Assembly (NCBI GenBank): GCA_947034885.2
Contig: OX344755.2
Span: 24,993,052-25,057,051, forward strand
From: Thuidium tamariscinum
Taxonomy: Eukaryota > Streptophyta > Bryopsida > Hypnales > Thuidiaceae
Direction of reading: 5' to 3'
DNA: 64,000 bases
A program made the translations under genes and the position numbers. Below are positions 45,401 through 59,300 of the stretch, piece by piece. A model generated the notes under the pieces. It ran no database searches. It had not been told where the DNA came from and worked only from the letters and a program-made list of their open reading frames with translations. Numbering within the stretch: position 1 is the first letter of the stretch; each line of letters starts with the position of its first letter.

Positions 45401-47060
45401 AATTGTGTTCTACAAACCAAATTGAAAGCCACACACGAACTCTATTGCATTGCTTCTTGTAAGAAATTTCTTTTCACCAAAGCAATGCTAATCATCAACT
45501 TATAGAGGATGTTTCTAAGCTTTCATTTTCTAGACCAACCATGGTTAAGGTTGGGCTTAGAGGTCAAGGTGGAGGGTGAGACCATCCAAGTGCAAAATTG
45601 TGGGTGAGAAAGAAATTGGGTACCTAAAAAGAAACATCTATTATTAGGTGACATTATATGATGATGATGAAATTATTCTAATGAAAGTAAGTGAAAGAAA
45701 AAGAAGGCTCGTACAACATTGAAGATGTGGAAAGACTATTTGAGGAATTGGGGATAAAAAATAGCAACAATGAAGTGTGCAATTTGGTTGGTTTGTATAG
45801 TCTGTATATTCTGAGACATAGTTTTGACATTAGTTGCAACATGCAATAATCTAGAGTGCCTGCATTTTTGGAGTTCCATCAATTTTTTTTTCTCTTTGTG
45901 TTTTCTATGCTTGTCATCGTTTTAGTCATATGAAATTTTGAGAGATCTATATAATAGAATGGAAGAAAATAATTTACAACACTTATATTGTGATAAAATT
46001 TCATCATCTTTGAAGTGTTCTTATAGTCATATTGAGATCATATCCAATGCTAGGTCAAAATTCTCTTATATTCTTTTTCTTTGACCGTTGAACCAAAGTA
46101 TATGACTTTGAATTCTATAAGTGCATAGTATGCAATTAATGCAAAATCAATGGAAGAAAAATGTGCCCACCGCAACCAATTGAAATGCAATTAAGTGTGT
46201 AATACAATCAATTGAAATGTGACTAACTAAGTGTCTGCTACAACAACTAAAATACAACTATCCTATAATTGTCACTACTAGAAAAGGTGTCCAAATCTAC
46301 AAAAAATAAACACTTTTAGGTTGATTTGAATATTGTAATGATTATTTCTGCATATTGGTGTCAACTACGTAAATGTTGGTGAAGAACACAACATGTGTAT
46401 GTTGATTTGGATATTATATATTTTCAATTTAATAGAACTAATGTTTATTGATTTCACATAATATGAATTTCACATGGATATCCAATAGGTTGTTGCCGAG
46501 TATCAAACATGATGTCAAATGCAAAATTTGTATTCTTTAGCTGCAACTTCAAGCTTTCCTATTGGGTAGCACTTCGCATTTTCAGATGACACTGTCCTTG
46601 ATTGTTGTGGAACTACAATAGTAGTGAAATGAGCCTGAGAAAAAATTTGGTTATGATTTGCAGACGTTGGTGACTATGAGTGACGAATGTAAGTTTCTAT
46701 AGTTACTAAATCTTGTATGCTTTTCTAAGAGTTTTGGTGACTCACTGTCGTTGTCAAAGATTTTGAGTCAACAAGTTTTTACTACTCAAAGTAGTGATGG
46801 AATTTTGCTTCACTATGAGTCTAGCTTTCTATGAGGGCAATATGTTTTTTAGTTCTTGTCTAATTGTACATTTGTTCTTCATTCTTCAAGTCAAGGTGAC
46901 TTTTCTTGAGAGGCGCTAAGTGCTATCGAATACTAATGTCATCCAACATATAACAATGCAAAAGTCACCAATAACATTTTGAGTCTTTTCCACTTCTAGA
47001 AAATTTTAATGTCTATTTAGGATCTGATTATTTAAACATTTGTTTTTGAATCATGACCTT
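42400..47060. other. AT-rich non-coding stretch
   Basis: Nothing is recognised. Short ORFs (for example 43482-43664) have no family resemblance. Confidence 0.5.
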
Positions 47061-47066
47061 CTTAAT

Positions 47067-47795
47067 GTGATTGCAAGAAATACCGGTCCTATTTCTTGTC
47101 ACAATTGAAATTTCATTGTTTTTCCTACTATAACTTTTGAATAAAAATATTTGAGAATATGAAATAATTATTGGACCTCTCTGACTTGATGGTTTTTACA
47201 TCCCTTATTTTTCAAAAATAAAAAAAATCATTTGATATTTAAAATTAATTTTTGTTAATTTGTCACAACTGAGGTTTAGGGGTTTTTACTACATTAGGAG
47301 TACCCAAATTTAATGATCTAAAGTTGAAATTTTCATAGTGCATTTGCATAGTAGGAAAGCATATTCTTACTGAAGGGAATCTAAAAATACATTATTTTAT
47401 GTCCTCCACATGCGTAGAAATAGCACTCCAATTGCACACAATTCCTAACCATTGACAATGGTGCTAAGATTATTTTTTTGGTGAAATCTCATCACCATCA
47501 ACTCTTCCCAAATGGCCAATTTTTAGATTTGAGAAAAAGATCTTTTCCTATTTTTTACAAATTAAAATGTAAATATGCCTATTTTCATGAGATTTCCGAC
47601 TTTTCTAGTTCTCCTACTTAGAGAATTTTCCTAAGCTTTTCCTCCATAAGGTACCTTCTTCTTTAAGGTGTATACATTGTACATATTTTTTATATTTTTT
47701 AAAAATTGTTTTTCTAATTAAATAGTACTCATAAAGAAAAAGGGGGTTAACTGCAAAACACTACGGAAAATGGACGGTGTTTCTTGCAATGACCC
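47067..47795. mobile_element. MITE family 'GGGTGATTGC', copy 3 (729 bp, inverted interior)
   Basis: The left end GTGATTGCAAGAAATACCGG has lost the first two G; the right end is GGTGTTTCTTGCAATGACCC. It is flanked by TAAT (47063-47066, 47796-47799). The interior runs in the opposite orientation to copy 1: TCATGAGATTTCC and TCCTACTTAGAGAATTTTCC are complements of copy 1 blocks. Confidence 0.85.
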
Positions 47796-47799
47796 TAAT

Positions 47800-49810
47800 C
47801 TTCTTTAACTATTTTAAGGATCAAGGCTCAATGTAGAGGTCTTCTTTTTGAAGTTACAATGCAAACAAATTTGTATTTATATTTTACACATTGTACTTGA
47901 GATTTTAGATTTGGAATTTTTTCAATCATAATAAGTTGTGAATTTTAGTAACTATAAGGATAATTATTATTATTTTAAATATTAATTGGATTGTTACAAC
48001 TATTTAATTTATGTTCTAGCAATTAGTGAAGGAGGGAAGGATGAAGGTTGTTCATTTTTAGTGTAGATTAAAATGCCATGTTCCAACATTAGATTGCACA
48101 TTTAGAGCACGGCGTCAAGTTTAAAAAGCTTAGATAGGGTTGATGGTTTGACATTGTGATACCTATAATTTGACCTAATTTATATTTTATTGATAGAATA
48201 AAGATGCCCGTGAGTCAACTACTATATTTTTAAATATTATAAATGAGATCTATTACCATGGATGCCTCTGTTTATGCACTTTGTTGGATTAAAATTTAAA
48301 ATACTCTAATGCCAAATTGAGTCATAATAGTTTCTTGAGCTTTCAAGTACTCATCTGATCTTGACATTTTCTTAAATTTCAAGTCAAAACTTCAAATGAT
48401 AGCAAACGCCCATTGCTTGTCCAAGTTTTTCAACACCCTTGTAACAATGGCATGGGTATTTGGAGAGGGTTTGAAGTTTTATTGTTTGCCCCCCTTCAAC
48501 ATTAGAAGTGAAAGAATTAGGGTTTGAAGATTGATTTTGGGGGTTAGTAATGGGTAGATGGTTTTTTACTTGGCAAGTTCATTTTGGATTGAAAAAAATG
48601 TATTTTGAAGCATTACCATTATGGTAGTTTTTTTGGAATTCTAATAGCCTTGTTTGAAGTATTGCATCATTTTGCAATTGATGAGGTATGTCAATATGTT
48701 TTTTTGGTACAATGCACTCACAATTGTATGAAATAAAGCAATTATAAAAAGAGTTGAAGGTCTCTAATCAAATTTTTTACTTGTGATGCATGTAGAAACC
48801 CTTGCAATGAAGGGTTTGACTTTCAACTACATAGATAAGAGAACAAAAGCTTATGAGCTTGTCTATAAATGATTAAAGGTAGGTGTGATCTAAAGTTTGA
48901 TAGCTTTCCTCTTAAATCTCATATAAACTCTTAGCATTGAGCTCAATCCTCTCCTTCCAATTATTCTATCCAATCACCAAAATATTTATTTGTGTTTATG
49001 TAGAATGATATAAAGAATCATATGTGTCGGCATGTCTATGGACTTTTTTTATAGATTTGACCAAGATTAATTGAAGAGTAGAAGGCCATCAAATCCTATC
49101 CAAATGCACTCTAAATCAATTCAAAGAATATTCAAATCTTCAAAGATCTTGTCACTTCTTCATGTGTATTGTATTGCATTATGTCATTCGCTTTTGAATT
49201 TCTTTGTAATAGACAAAAATAAATTGAGCTTGACTGTGATCTTCTTCTCTACATAGTTGGTGATCTTGATATGTAAGGCATGGGATCATGCAATTTAAAA
49301 GAACATATGACAAGGTGATCATCGGTTCTTGACACACAAATATTAATTCCTATTGGAGTTATTATTGGGTGATGCTCCTATCTCTACTACTACAAAATTT
49401 AGTGACCAAAACAATGCAAATTTACCTAATATCTATTGATCATGTTTGTTATTTTGGATGCGTTGTTTAGGATATAATTCAACTATAATTTGTTGTTTTT
49501 TCCTACTATTTTGGCCAAATTTGAAAAAAAATTGCCTATAAAATTTTGGACAATAAACAAAACAATTTTGCGATCACATCAACATGATGATATGGTAGTC
49601 CCATAACTCGCCACATGGATTGGATGATGTGGCAAGACTACCACGTAGACAAGGTATCAAGGTGGCATTCCAAGCGCCATACAAACAAACTATGTGGTCC
49701 AACTGGGTTTGAATCCAAAGACCTTGAGGTTGAAGGTCCTAAGCCTCAATCACATCACACTACCAAATATCTCCATGTAAAATTTAAATAGTGATTTTCT
49801 TTTTACTTAT
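47800..49810. other. AT-rich non-coding stretch
   Basis: Nothing is recognised in this stretch. Confidence 0.5.
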
Positions 49811-50030
49811 CTACTTGAAGTTTTGTATTCATTCAATTCAATAAACTTTCATAGCCATTTCGGCATAGTAGAATAACCTTTTTTGAATAATTTTGAACTA
49901 AGATAAGTTGTAAAATCAAACTACTTGAAGTTTTGTATTCATTCAATTCAATAAACTTTCATAGCCATTTAGGTATAGTAGAATAACCTTTTTTGAATAA
50001 TTTTGAACTAAGGTAAGTTGTAAAATCAAA
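49811..50030 (+). repeat. Two 110-bp tandem copies
   Basis: 49811-49920 and 49921-50030 are head-to-tail copies starting CTACTTGAAGTTTTGTATTC with only about three differences, so the duplication is recent. The second copy forms the left arm of the foldback that follows. Confidence 0.9.
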
Positions 50031-50287
50031 CTAGCTTTGATTTCAAAAATTTGTTTGACATTTTTAGCTTCCAATCAAAAGTTATGAACAAAAATCAAAG
50101 AAGATGTAGGAAAATGTAAAAAATCTTACATTGTCTTTGAATTTTAGCCATAACTTTTGATTGAAGGCTCAAAAGCTCAATACATTTTTAGAGATAAAAA
50201 CTAGCTTGATTTTCCATCTTTATTAAGCCCAAATTTTTCTTGAAAAAAAATTTCTTCTATGCCTAAATGGCCACCAAAGTCTATTAA
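49950..50287. mobile_element. Small foldback element centred near 50120
   Basis: The left arm (CATAGCCATTTAGGTATAG, then AATCAAAAGTTATGAAC) is the inverted copy of the right arm (CATAACTTTTGATTG, then CTATGCCTAAATGGCCAC). Pairing extends nearly to the centre. The AATCAAAAGTTATG motif near the stem recurs in the large palindrome at 53.3-54.0 kb, suggesting related elements. Confidence 0.65.
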
Positions 50288-50289
50288 AT

Positions 50290-53200
50290 ATTACAAACAT
50301 CGAATTTTTTATGATTAAGTTAAGAAAAATATTTTCATTGTACATAGAATTAAAACTGTGGTATTATAAACATTATTCAAATGAAGAAAACCTATTTCAA
50401 ATGCTTGTACCTCAAAATCTTGTGCTTGTATGCCTTTCAAATTTTAGAATTATATTAACATTTTGTTGAAAGTAGGTATAAGAATTTTAGATTTATTAGA
50501 TCAAATTGTCATGGTTGTTAAAAATTTCTTGTTACTAAAAAAATGACCTAGTAAGACATAAAATTTTATTGCAACTTGCATTCATATGAAACTTTCTAGG
50601 CATTGATCATGAGGTAGTAGTGAAAGACACAAGTTTTGGTAAAAATTTCACAAGATTTGTATTCAACAAATATTGCACTTGAAAGTATTTGCCTATAGTG
50701 CTTCTCAATCTTGGCCCCACTACAGGCAAGTCTAATTTGTAAAGCTTAATGCTTTTTGTTGTAGTCTAAGATTGTAGACGAAGAGTAACAATACCTAGGT
50801 GGTGGGGTGTCTAACATAATAGTAAGGGTGGAAAGCAAAAATGTGCAGCTAAGATAGCCTCTTGGTGAAATGATTATTGTTCTTAAACTTGTCACTTTTC
50901 ATGTTGTGATTGCACTTACATTTTTAATTTGATGGTTGGCCCTAAATGTTTGCAATTAATGATAGCCATGCAGTTGTTTATATGTTTAGCATCCACAGTG
51001 GATGCCCCCTCATTCCCCACAATATTGTCAATGGAATTTTTATGAAATGGTAGCAATGAATGATGCATTTCATTAATGCATCATCCACAAGTCGTGCAAA
51101 ATGACTTAAAAATGACTTGAATATTTGGATAATGTAGACTTGGTGCAATTACAAAATTTGCAATCATTTTTTAGTCAAACTAGACAAGGAGTCATTCTTT
51201 GCAATCATTTATTTCCCCCCATTTCTAGTAGTGTTGGCCCTTCTATTGGTGCTAGTGATAGGAGGCTAGGTGGATAATTTTTTCATGGTTGAATCAAAGA
51301 GAATGGAAATATTGTTGAGTATTCTATTTTGTTGTAGTTTATTTGGTATCTCCTTGGACATAGAGAATGGCATAGACTTTGCATCAACTTTTAGCTTGTG
51401 ATTAAAAGTCCAAATCCTATCTACAACTACCTTCATATTGTAAAACGTGTTTGCAATGTAGGGTGCTAGCTATTAGTTGCTAGCTTGAAAATACATCCAA
51501 CAAGGTGCTCTTGCATAGAGGTGAGAAATTTGGTCCAAAAAATGTGTATGCTAGGTTTTTTAATTGGGATTTTTATATTGCACCTTGAAACTTTTGGGCA
51601 ATGAAATGTATATGTAAGCTCATAGTCATATTGCTAGTGTTGACACAATGTGTGATGTACACATGACATGTATACTAAGGATGTTGATTTGAATTTCATT
51701 GTAACTACAAATGAACTGGAGGTCACTGCCAATTGTGTAGAAGCAAATATGGTATTCATTGTTCACTTCTCCCACATTTGATAAGGAGCCCTTATTTCTA
51801 TCTAGCAATCTTACACTACTATCCTATGAGCTATTTTTTCCATGGAATTTCAATATCATTTTTATGGCACATTCAAATAGCACATTGTTACCATTTGATG
51901 GCATTTGGGGAAGTAAACTCCTTCAAATATATGTTTCTATGAATTTTTGTTGAAATAAAAATAAATTCTAAGCATCCAACTAAGCATCTAGTTTTTGAAC
52001 CTATACATAGTTACTTATGAATTTAGATGCTAAAATGACAAAGAATTGTTGAATCCTTAAAAGATTCATTGAAGACTGAAAATCATCCTCATTGCTATAA
52101 TTTGAATCATTGGCTTAAAAATTACAAAAGCACTCATTCGAAGTCAAACTACTATTCAAAGACCTTTCCCTTTTCACAACAAAATTTGGATAGTGAATAG
52201 TTGAATTTTTGTCCTATATAGAAGAACCATTTGTCATCCATTGAACAAAAAACATCCACTTTGATCCTTAAAGGTTAAAAGCATTATGTGCACCAATAAT
52301 ACATTGAAAACTTCAGTATGTATTTCTTCTTAGAGAACATTTTTGAAACCTCAAGACTTTAAAGATCTCACTTTCCAATAACATGTACAAAAAACCTACA
52401 CACTAAACAAACTTGCTACCATAATTTACATTGCAATTCCCAATTTGACATGTTTTCCTCTAGACTTTGTTGCAATTTCTTTCTAAGAGTTTAATTTCTT
52501 GTAAATTGCAAGTGTTGTCTCAAACAACCAATATTTGCATGTATTTATACGTATATTTCTCTCTATCTATCTATCTATCTATCTATGTATGTATGTATGT
52601 ATGTATTTTTTTTCAATCATTAGAAAAAATTTCAACCTTCAAAGAACCCCTCACACATTGATATGCTAAGCTATTTATTGATGGCTAGAGATGATAGCCT
52701 ATGTGGACACATATGTACACAATTTTCTCTTATTTCAACAAATTTTTGGACATTCCACAAGCATGGGAGCTTTGCTTGTTCAAAAAGGTAAAGGGACCGT
52801 TCCTTTCAAATATCTTGCATCTTTTTTATTGACTCTTAGAAGCTTGACTTTTCATTCTGAAAGTCTAGTTGATTTCTTGCTTCAATGGTGTTGTATTTAC
52901 ATTAACTCCCCTTAAAACTCTAATATTTCCTTGCATCCCATTCTATGGATTATTCAACTTACACAATGATGGTTGGAAGGATCTATCTTTCAAACATGGA
53001 TAAATTTTAATTCAAGGAATATAGAATTTTTCAACTAAACTTTCACTAAAGATGACAAATACTTCAACCACTTCCTACCAACAAAAAGATGTAGAGATCC
53101 CACCTCATCCAAAAAGATCTAGTCCTTAAGAATTCATTAAAAATAGTCTTAAGATAATCTACATTGTTCCATCCATATAATTAGTTACGTTCATTTATTT

Positions 53201-53300
53201 TAGGTAAAGACCAGATTTAAAAATTAATCTTTCTAATGGATTCAACTTTCTTCAAAGTATGATTTTGTAGTTGATTCTTTGGGGCCCACACATCTTGTTA
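50290..53300. other. AT-rich non-coding stretch
   Basis: No gene is recognised. It includes a (CTAT)n/(GTAT)n microsatellite at 52563-52606. Confidence 0.5.
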
Positions 53301-53303
53301 GAA

Positions 53304-54045
53304 TTTTAATCCCTAAACCTCTAAGGTGCGTTTTTTGGCATTATAAATTTTTTGGGCAGCTTACTACAAATGGAGTTTTTATTTTTTCTTTGAAATTTTT
53401 ACACACGATGTGCCCAAGGAGTAGCTTTAAGGCCCAAGAATTTTTGTAACTTTTGACTTTGTGGTTAAAAAATTATGGCATGATATGTTGTTTTCTTTAC
53501 TCAGAAGGCAGCTCAGGTAGGTGAAAAAACTTCTTTTCCAAAAGTGAATTTCAAATTGATTTTTTAGGTTTTTACAGACATGTGAAGCTTTGTTTCATTC
53601 CATTTGGATTAAGGAGTCAAAAGTTATGAGCAATTTTAGTTTGCGGGTAGGTATGGTTTTCAAAAATTCTTGAAAACCATACCTACCCGCAAACTAAAAT
53701 TGTTCATAACTTTTGGCTCCTTAATCCAAATGGAATGAAACAAAGCTTCACATGTCTGTAAAAACCTAAAGAATCAATTTGGAATTTCACTTTTGAAAAA
53801 AAAAAATTTTAAGATGTTCTTTCAGCTGCCCAGGCTGCCCTCCAAGTAAAGAAAATGACATATCATGCCATAACTTTTTATTCACAAAGTCAAAAGTTAC
53901 AAAAATTCTTGGGCCTTAAATCTACTCCTTGGGCACATCTTGTATAAAAATTTCAAGGAAAAATATAAAAACTCCATCCGTAGTGAGCTGCCCAAAAAAC
54001 TTATAATGCCAAAAAACGCACCTCAGGGCTTTAGGAGTTAAAGCA
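53304..54045. mobile_element. Large near-perfect palindrome (~740 bp foldback element)
   Basis: The left arm 53304-53663 and right arm 53670-54045 are inverted copies around a 6-nt loop. The inner ~95 bp pair (from GTTTTTACAGACATGTGAAG to GTATGGTTTTCAA) differ at about two positions; outer parts are more diverged with indels. The ends are inverted around CTAAGGTGCGTTTTTTGGCA / TGCCAAAAAACGCACCTCAG. It has no ORF. Transcription would give a long hairpin RNA. Confidence 0.85.
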
Positions 54046-54049
54046 TGTT

Positions 54050-56310
54050 TTGTATTTGATATGTTTTATGAGCCTATGGTTAATGTTTTTCTTTATTTTT
54101 TCTTCAAGAATTCCTGATAATTTCAAATTGTAACCAAAAAATTTGAAGCTCTATTTGATGTATAGGAGACATGTGATTTTGTATTCTAAAAATAAAATAC
54201 AATAACTTTCATTCATATCTAATGGAAAATTAGGGCATACCAAAGAATGGATATATGGGGAATAATTACATAATTAAAGGCACCATCTATTTTCTTCTAA
54301 AAATCACATTTGATTCAAATCATTACCAATAATTTGAGAATTTCATGACTTTTAAAAGATGTTAGATTTAATCTTCAAGAAATGATACTTATGTCCTACA
54401 AGATTTTTATGTTTACTAATTGTGTAGTCAAAGATTTTGTTCTTAAATAGTTTTGAAAAAGAACCCAAAAGGGATTTTATAGGATCATTCTAATTCTTTT
54501 ATTTTACTATTTTGAAGATCTCAAATTTTAGAAGGAATCTCCATTTGATATAGAATATTTTTTACTATTTCTCAAAATTAAAACAAGATTGAATTGGATT
54601 CTAAATTTTTATAAACTACAAGGATTATCTTCTTGGTGCAAATTTTAGCCTATTGACTTCTTTTTAAAAATTTTAAAATTCCATTTAAAAATAATTCTAG
54701 GTCATTTAGCCAAATTGCTACTAAGTATGTAGCAAATGAAGAAACAATAGACAAATATGTATTAAATATAACAAGTTGCTATATATTTATGAAAAAAAAT
54801 TTTAAATTTTAATCATGGGTTGATCTATACAATGGCAAAGCATTTAATTACTATACTATAATAAATTTAAACAAGAATGGTGTGACCATGAGGCTTTGTC
54901 CTAAGTAAACAATAATATTAAATTATTTATAGGAATTAAAAAATAGAAAGAAAATATTTTAAAAAATTTAAGCAAAATTAAATAGTGAGAAAATTAATAA
55001 ATATTATTTCATTTTATTTTGGAAGGATTGAAGCTATTTGCATTAGTTGAATATGTATTGTTTCTAAAAATTTAGTTCAAAAAATTACAAAACTTATAAT
55101 TGTAAGATTTCATGGTACTTTGCAAAAATTGTTTTGAATATTTGTAGTGAAATCATGATTTTTTTGCAATATAATTCATTATCTATTTTTTGATAAGAAA
55201 AGTACAATATTTTTTTACATTTTGAAGGTGACTACAAAATAAAGTTGAAAAATTAATATCTTTATTACTAGTTTATCTTCAAAGGTTCTTTTAGGATGGT
55301 ATTCTTTAGCAAAAACAATAGACAAACAAATTCCTCTAGGTGGAACTTACCAATGATATTTTATATAATTCTAAGAAACTATGCTTCAATATTTCTACAA
55401 AAATATCTTTTTTTTTCTTTAAAATTAATTGTCTTGGTTTGCAATATTGTCTTTAAAATTTAATCTTCTATACAATAGAGTGTTCAACAAATCTTAGTGC
55501 TAATATGATCACATTAAAGCATACATTTTCAAACACAAAAGATGATTTATGTACTAAATGGTGCTTTAGTAAAATCTATATTGTATCACCATTCTCAAGT
55601 AAATAAAGGTCTTATTGTGTTTTATCAATATTTGCTAAAATATTTGTAATATTGCCATACAATTTACATTGACTATAATTATGTAACTTATAAATTTGTG
55701 CAAAAATTTTCTATAGTAGACAAAGTAGGACTTATTGTGTCTAATCAATATTTGATAGAATATTTATAACACTACCATGCATTATAAATTGACCATAATC
55801 CTAAAACTTGAAAATTCATGCAAAGCTTGCTATGGTAAACAAGGAAGGACTAATTGTGTTTATTAGTATTTGATGAAATATTTATAGCACTACAATACAT
55901 TTTAATTTTACAATAATCATATATATGTTAAAATTGAACGTTTATATATATTGGTGTATACAAAATTTGATGAAATTTTATTTTTAATTACATTTAATAT
56001 TTAAATATTGATTGCAAACATTCAATATTTCACTTACAAATAAAATGAAATCACATTGTAATAAATTGGTTGTTGTATAAATATTAATATACTATATAGT
56101 TTCAAAAATAATAATCTTTGATATATATAGCACATGTAGATTGGTACATCATTATTTCTTCATTAAAAACAATAAAATGTTTTTAAAATTTTTTATAGTA
56201 ATTTACAATAATTTTTTTGACATCTTTATTTACTAAATGAGATAATAACAAATAATATATTTTCTTTTAGTTTTTAATTGTACATATTAAAATGTTTCAA
56301 AATTTGAAGG
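54050..56310. other. Very AT-rich non-coding stretch
   Basis: No gene is recognised. Near 55600-55900, three imperfect ~115-bp units share TTATTGTGT(T/C)TA(A/T)CAATATTTG(A/C)T and AATATTT(A/G)TAA motifs, forming a weak tandem repeat. Confidence 0.5.
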
Positions 56311-56336
56311 ACTTTGATTGTCTTATTTACACTTAG

Positions 56337-59300
56337 GTTGGCGTCAACGGGAAAGTTGAGGGAGGCAAATCTAGAGGAGAATTATCATACAATGAAGGCA
56401 GTGATGCCAGTGTTGCCTTTAGGGCAACAAGAAAACAATCGCAATAATTTCAATACAGCAAAAGCAATAGCTGATGCGGCGGCCACATTAGAAACAACAA
56501 GCTCGCGAACCTCAACCCATCCATCTTCTAGGAGGCAATCGGAAAGCTCACAGATCTCATACTCGTCAAAGTTGGGTTTGCTCGATTACTCTCAACCTTG
56601 CTAACACCTCAATTACTGGTCCAATCTTAGTGCTTGGAACTATGAAAATAGAAATTAATGTCAACCAAATTCTCACGGGAAGTTTATTTTTGTCAATGTT
56701 GTTGTATTTAGGTATGTTGAAATAAACTAGGTTTTTTGTCTTGTTGAAAAATCTTTGAAGAGAATTAGTTATTAGTTCTCAATATGCTTGAGCTCCCATT
56801 TGATGTATGGAGTCTATTGCATTGAGTGAAGTGTAGAGGAGATGGGATCAAATTCTTATTTTAGTAGGACTTGGACCATTAATGCAAACATGATGAATAT
56901 ATAGTAGGTGTGTTGAGTGTAAACATTCAGACATGCTTGCTCAACTTGCCTATTTAATTATTTTTCCTCTTGTAGGGGCAGTGGTCGATTCGGCCAGCGA
57001 TCTCGTGCAAAAAAGAAAAGGGGCAAAGATGATCTTATTCAGGTCTCACATCCAATCATACCCAATCCCACAAAAGATGAAGATGAAATGTAATATTCAA
57101 GAAAGTTGTTGTTGTCTTCAAGTAGTAAGTGCATACAAGATTGTATTGTCCATTGGTGTTCATCCTTTTGAATATGCTAGAATTAGAAACAGCCTAAACA
57201 CCAACGACATCTAAGAATTTTTAGCAATTATTATCAACATGTAGCCTCTTCTATTTAATTATTCTTTTTGCCACACTAACAGATCCAAATTTGTTGGACT
57301 TGCGTAGAAGAGTAGATGTGAATAAGTCAAAAATATCAACTTCTAGCTAGCTAGATACATACTTAGGTTAACTTTTTGACAATGAATGGAATTCAGGTTT
57401 TTGATGAGAATGGGAAAGATGTGACACCAAAGCCCCTATCAATATTGAAGCCTACTGTGCTAATTGATAGGCTTTTGAGCATAAGTGTGCAATCTATTGA
57501 AGGCACAGAGTCTGAACACTCCGTTCCAATCTATAGGTGAGTTTATGTGACCTATGGTACTTTTACTATAGGAATTAGTTTCTAAGCTCTCAAACTCTTA
57601 ACCCTTTAAGGAACAAGAATTCGAAATTGGGATTCATTTCTTTTTAGCAGTTGAGCAGGCCATATGGAAACTTCTTTTTTTTAAAAATATTTTTAATCTT
57701 TTGACTAGCACATGCAATGCTCTTCACAAATTCAAATTTGGTGAAATGAAATATTTTCCATCTGAATTATATTCTTCATGATATAATCAATCAAACTGGT
57801 CATTCTAAATCATCATCCCTTGGTCTTTCAGGGATTTAGGGATAATGTTTCATTTGCATGAGGAGTTAGAACTCGGGTCTATAGTGACAAATTCAAAATG
57901 TGTATGTTAAATTGTTAAGTCTATATTTAACATTAGCTTCTAGTGCTCTACTTGCACAATGAAACAACATTCTCATTGAATTTATGTGTTTTCAATTTTT
58001 TCCTTGATGATCATTCTAGTCTACAAGGTTTGATCATTGTTGGTGGCTTTTCAATCTCTTTTAAAATTCACAACAAACAAGTAGTATGTAAGGATACTAG
58101 CAATGGCACTTTTATGATCACTATTGTCATTTATTTGGACTGTAGTATTTTGACAAGCATTGTATATTTGAAGGAGAATGCAATATGAGAACCAATCATT
58201 TTATTGTTTTGATGTTCAATTTGTATTTAGGATATTTATCATTTTTTTAAATCACAATTATCTCTTATTCGATCAGTCGAACAAGTTTCTCAGTAACAAG
58301 CACTGCTGGGAGCCTTACTCCTGAAACTATGGATTTGGGCATTGACCTTGAAGAGTCAGATGTTCAAGAATCTAGAAGATCTAAAAGCTATCGAGGCTCT
58401 GCAATATTTGAAACTCCTCGGCATCCGAAACGAAAATATGACATTGTCTCAGCTCCAAGTGTTCAACCAAAAGTTCCAAAGGTTCTATACCTATGGAAAG
58501 ATTACATGTAACCTCTTTTGTTCAATTTTAAGGTCAAAGTATTCTAGAATGTACCCCAAAATAGATGAGCATGCATCTAAGGAAATGTTTTGCAACCCTG
58601 CAACAAGATTTCAACATTGACTTTGTAACAAAATCATTGAGTTGTTATAGGTAGGTTAGGCCTAAATGTTGTTAGCCTTGATGTTTATACTTAAATCAAG
58701 TTTTACATACCAAAGTAATGAAAAAATGCAATCAAGATCTAATTAAGCGGTTTGGTTTATCTATTCTAAAAACATGGTTATAGTGTTGACTTAGTTTTGT
58801 AATCATCATGTTGTGGGTTGCGTATTCATTTAACTTTTGTCATTGCCAAATATTCATATCTAACAACTTACTTGACTTTCTTGCTTGACATTATTTACAA
58901 TACAGGAACTAGAGAAGCCTATTCCAATCACCATAACAGAGAGTGAAAATTGTATTATGTTGAGTATCCGTGGGCATAACCTTAATCCAAATTTTGAAAC
59001 CTTCAACCAAATTTTGGACCAAAATGAACGTTATGAGAAGTTGCTACAGGTCAGTTTAGTATGCTAAAAATCTATTGACTTGGTAATTAAATTAACAACT
59101 GCTTGAATTTGATAATGACATATAGATGAAAAGATTGAAAATTGATGTTTGATCTATTTTATTAGAGATAGGAAAATGTACCTCCTAGGCAAGAATTTCT
59201 TTAGACAAGTGTTAGAATCTTGTGCAAAGTGAATAGTACGTACCTTTCTTGACCTAAGCTTAGTATTAAAGATAACTTATTAACATCTAGAATAAATGCT

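Noticed and set aside
49811-50030. Regular tandem repeat considered as a CRISPR-like array
   Set aside because: There are only two copies, 110 bp each with no unique spacers, in a plant nuclear genome.
52563-52606. (CTAT)n/(GTAT)n run considered as a functional site
   Set aside because: It is an ordinary microsatellite; the ORF over it (52467-52661) is incidental.
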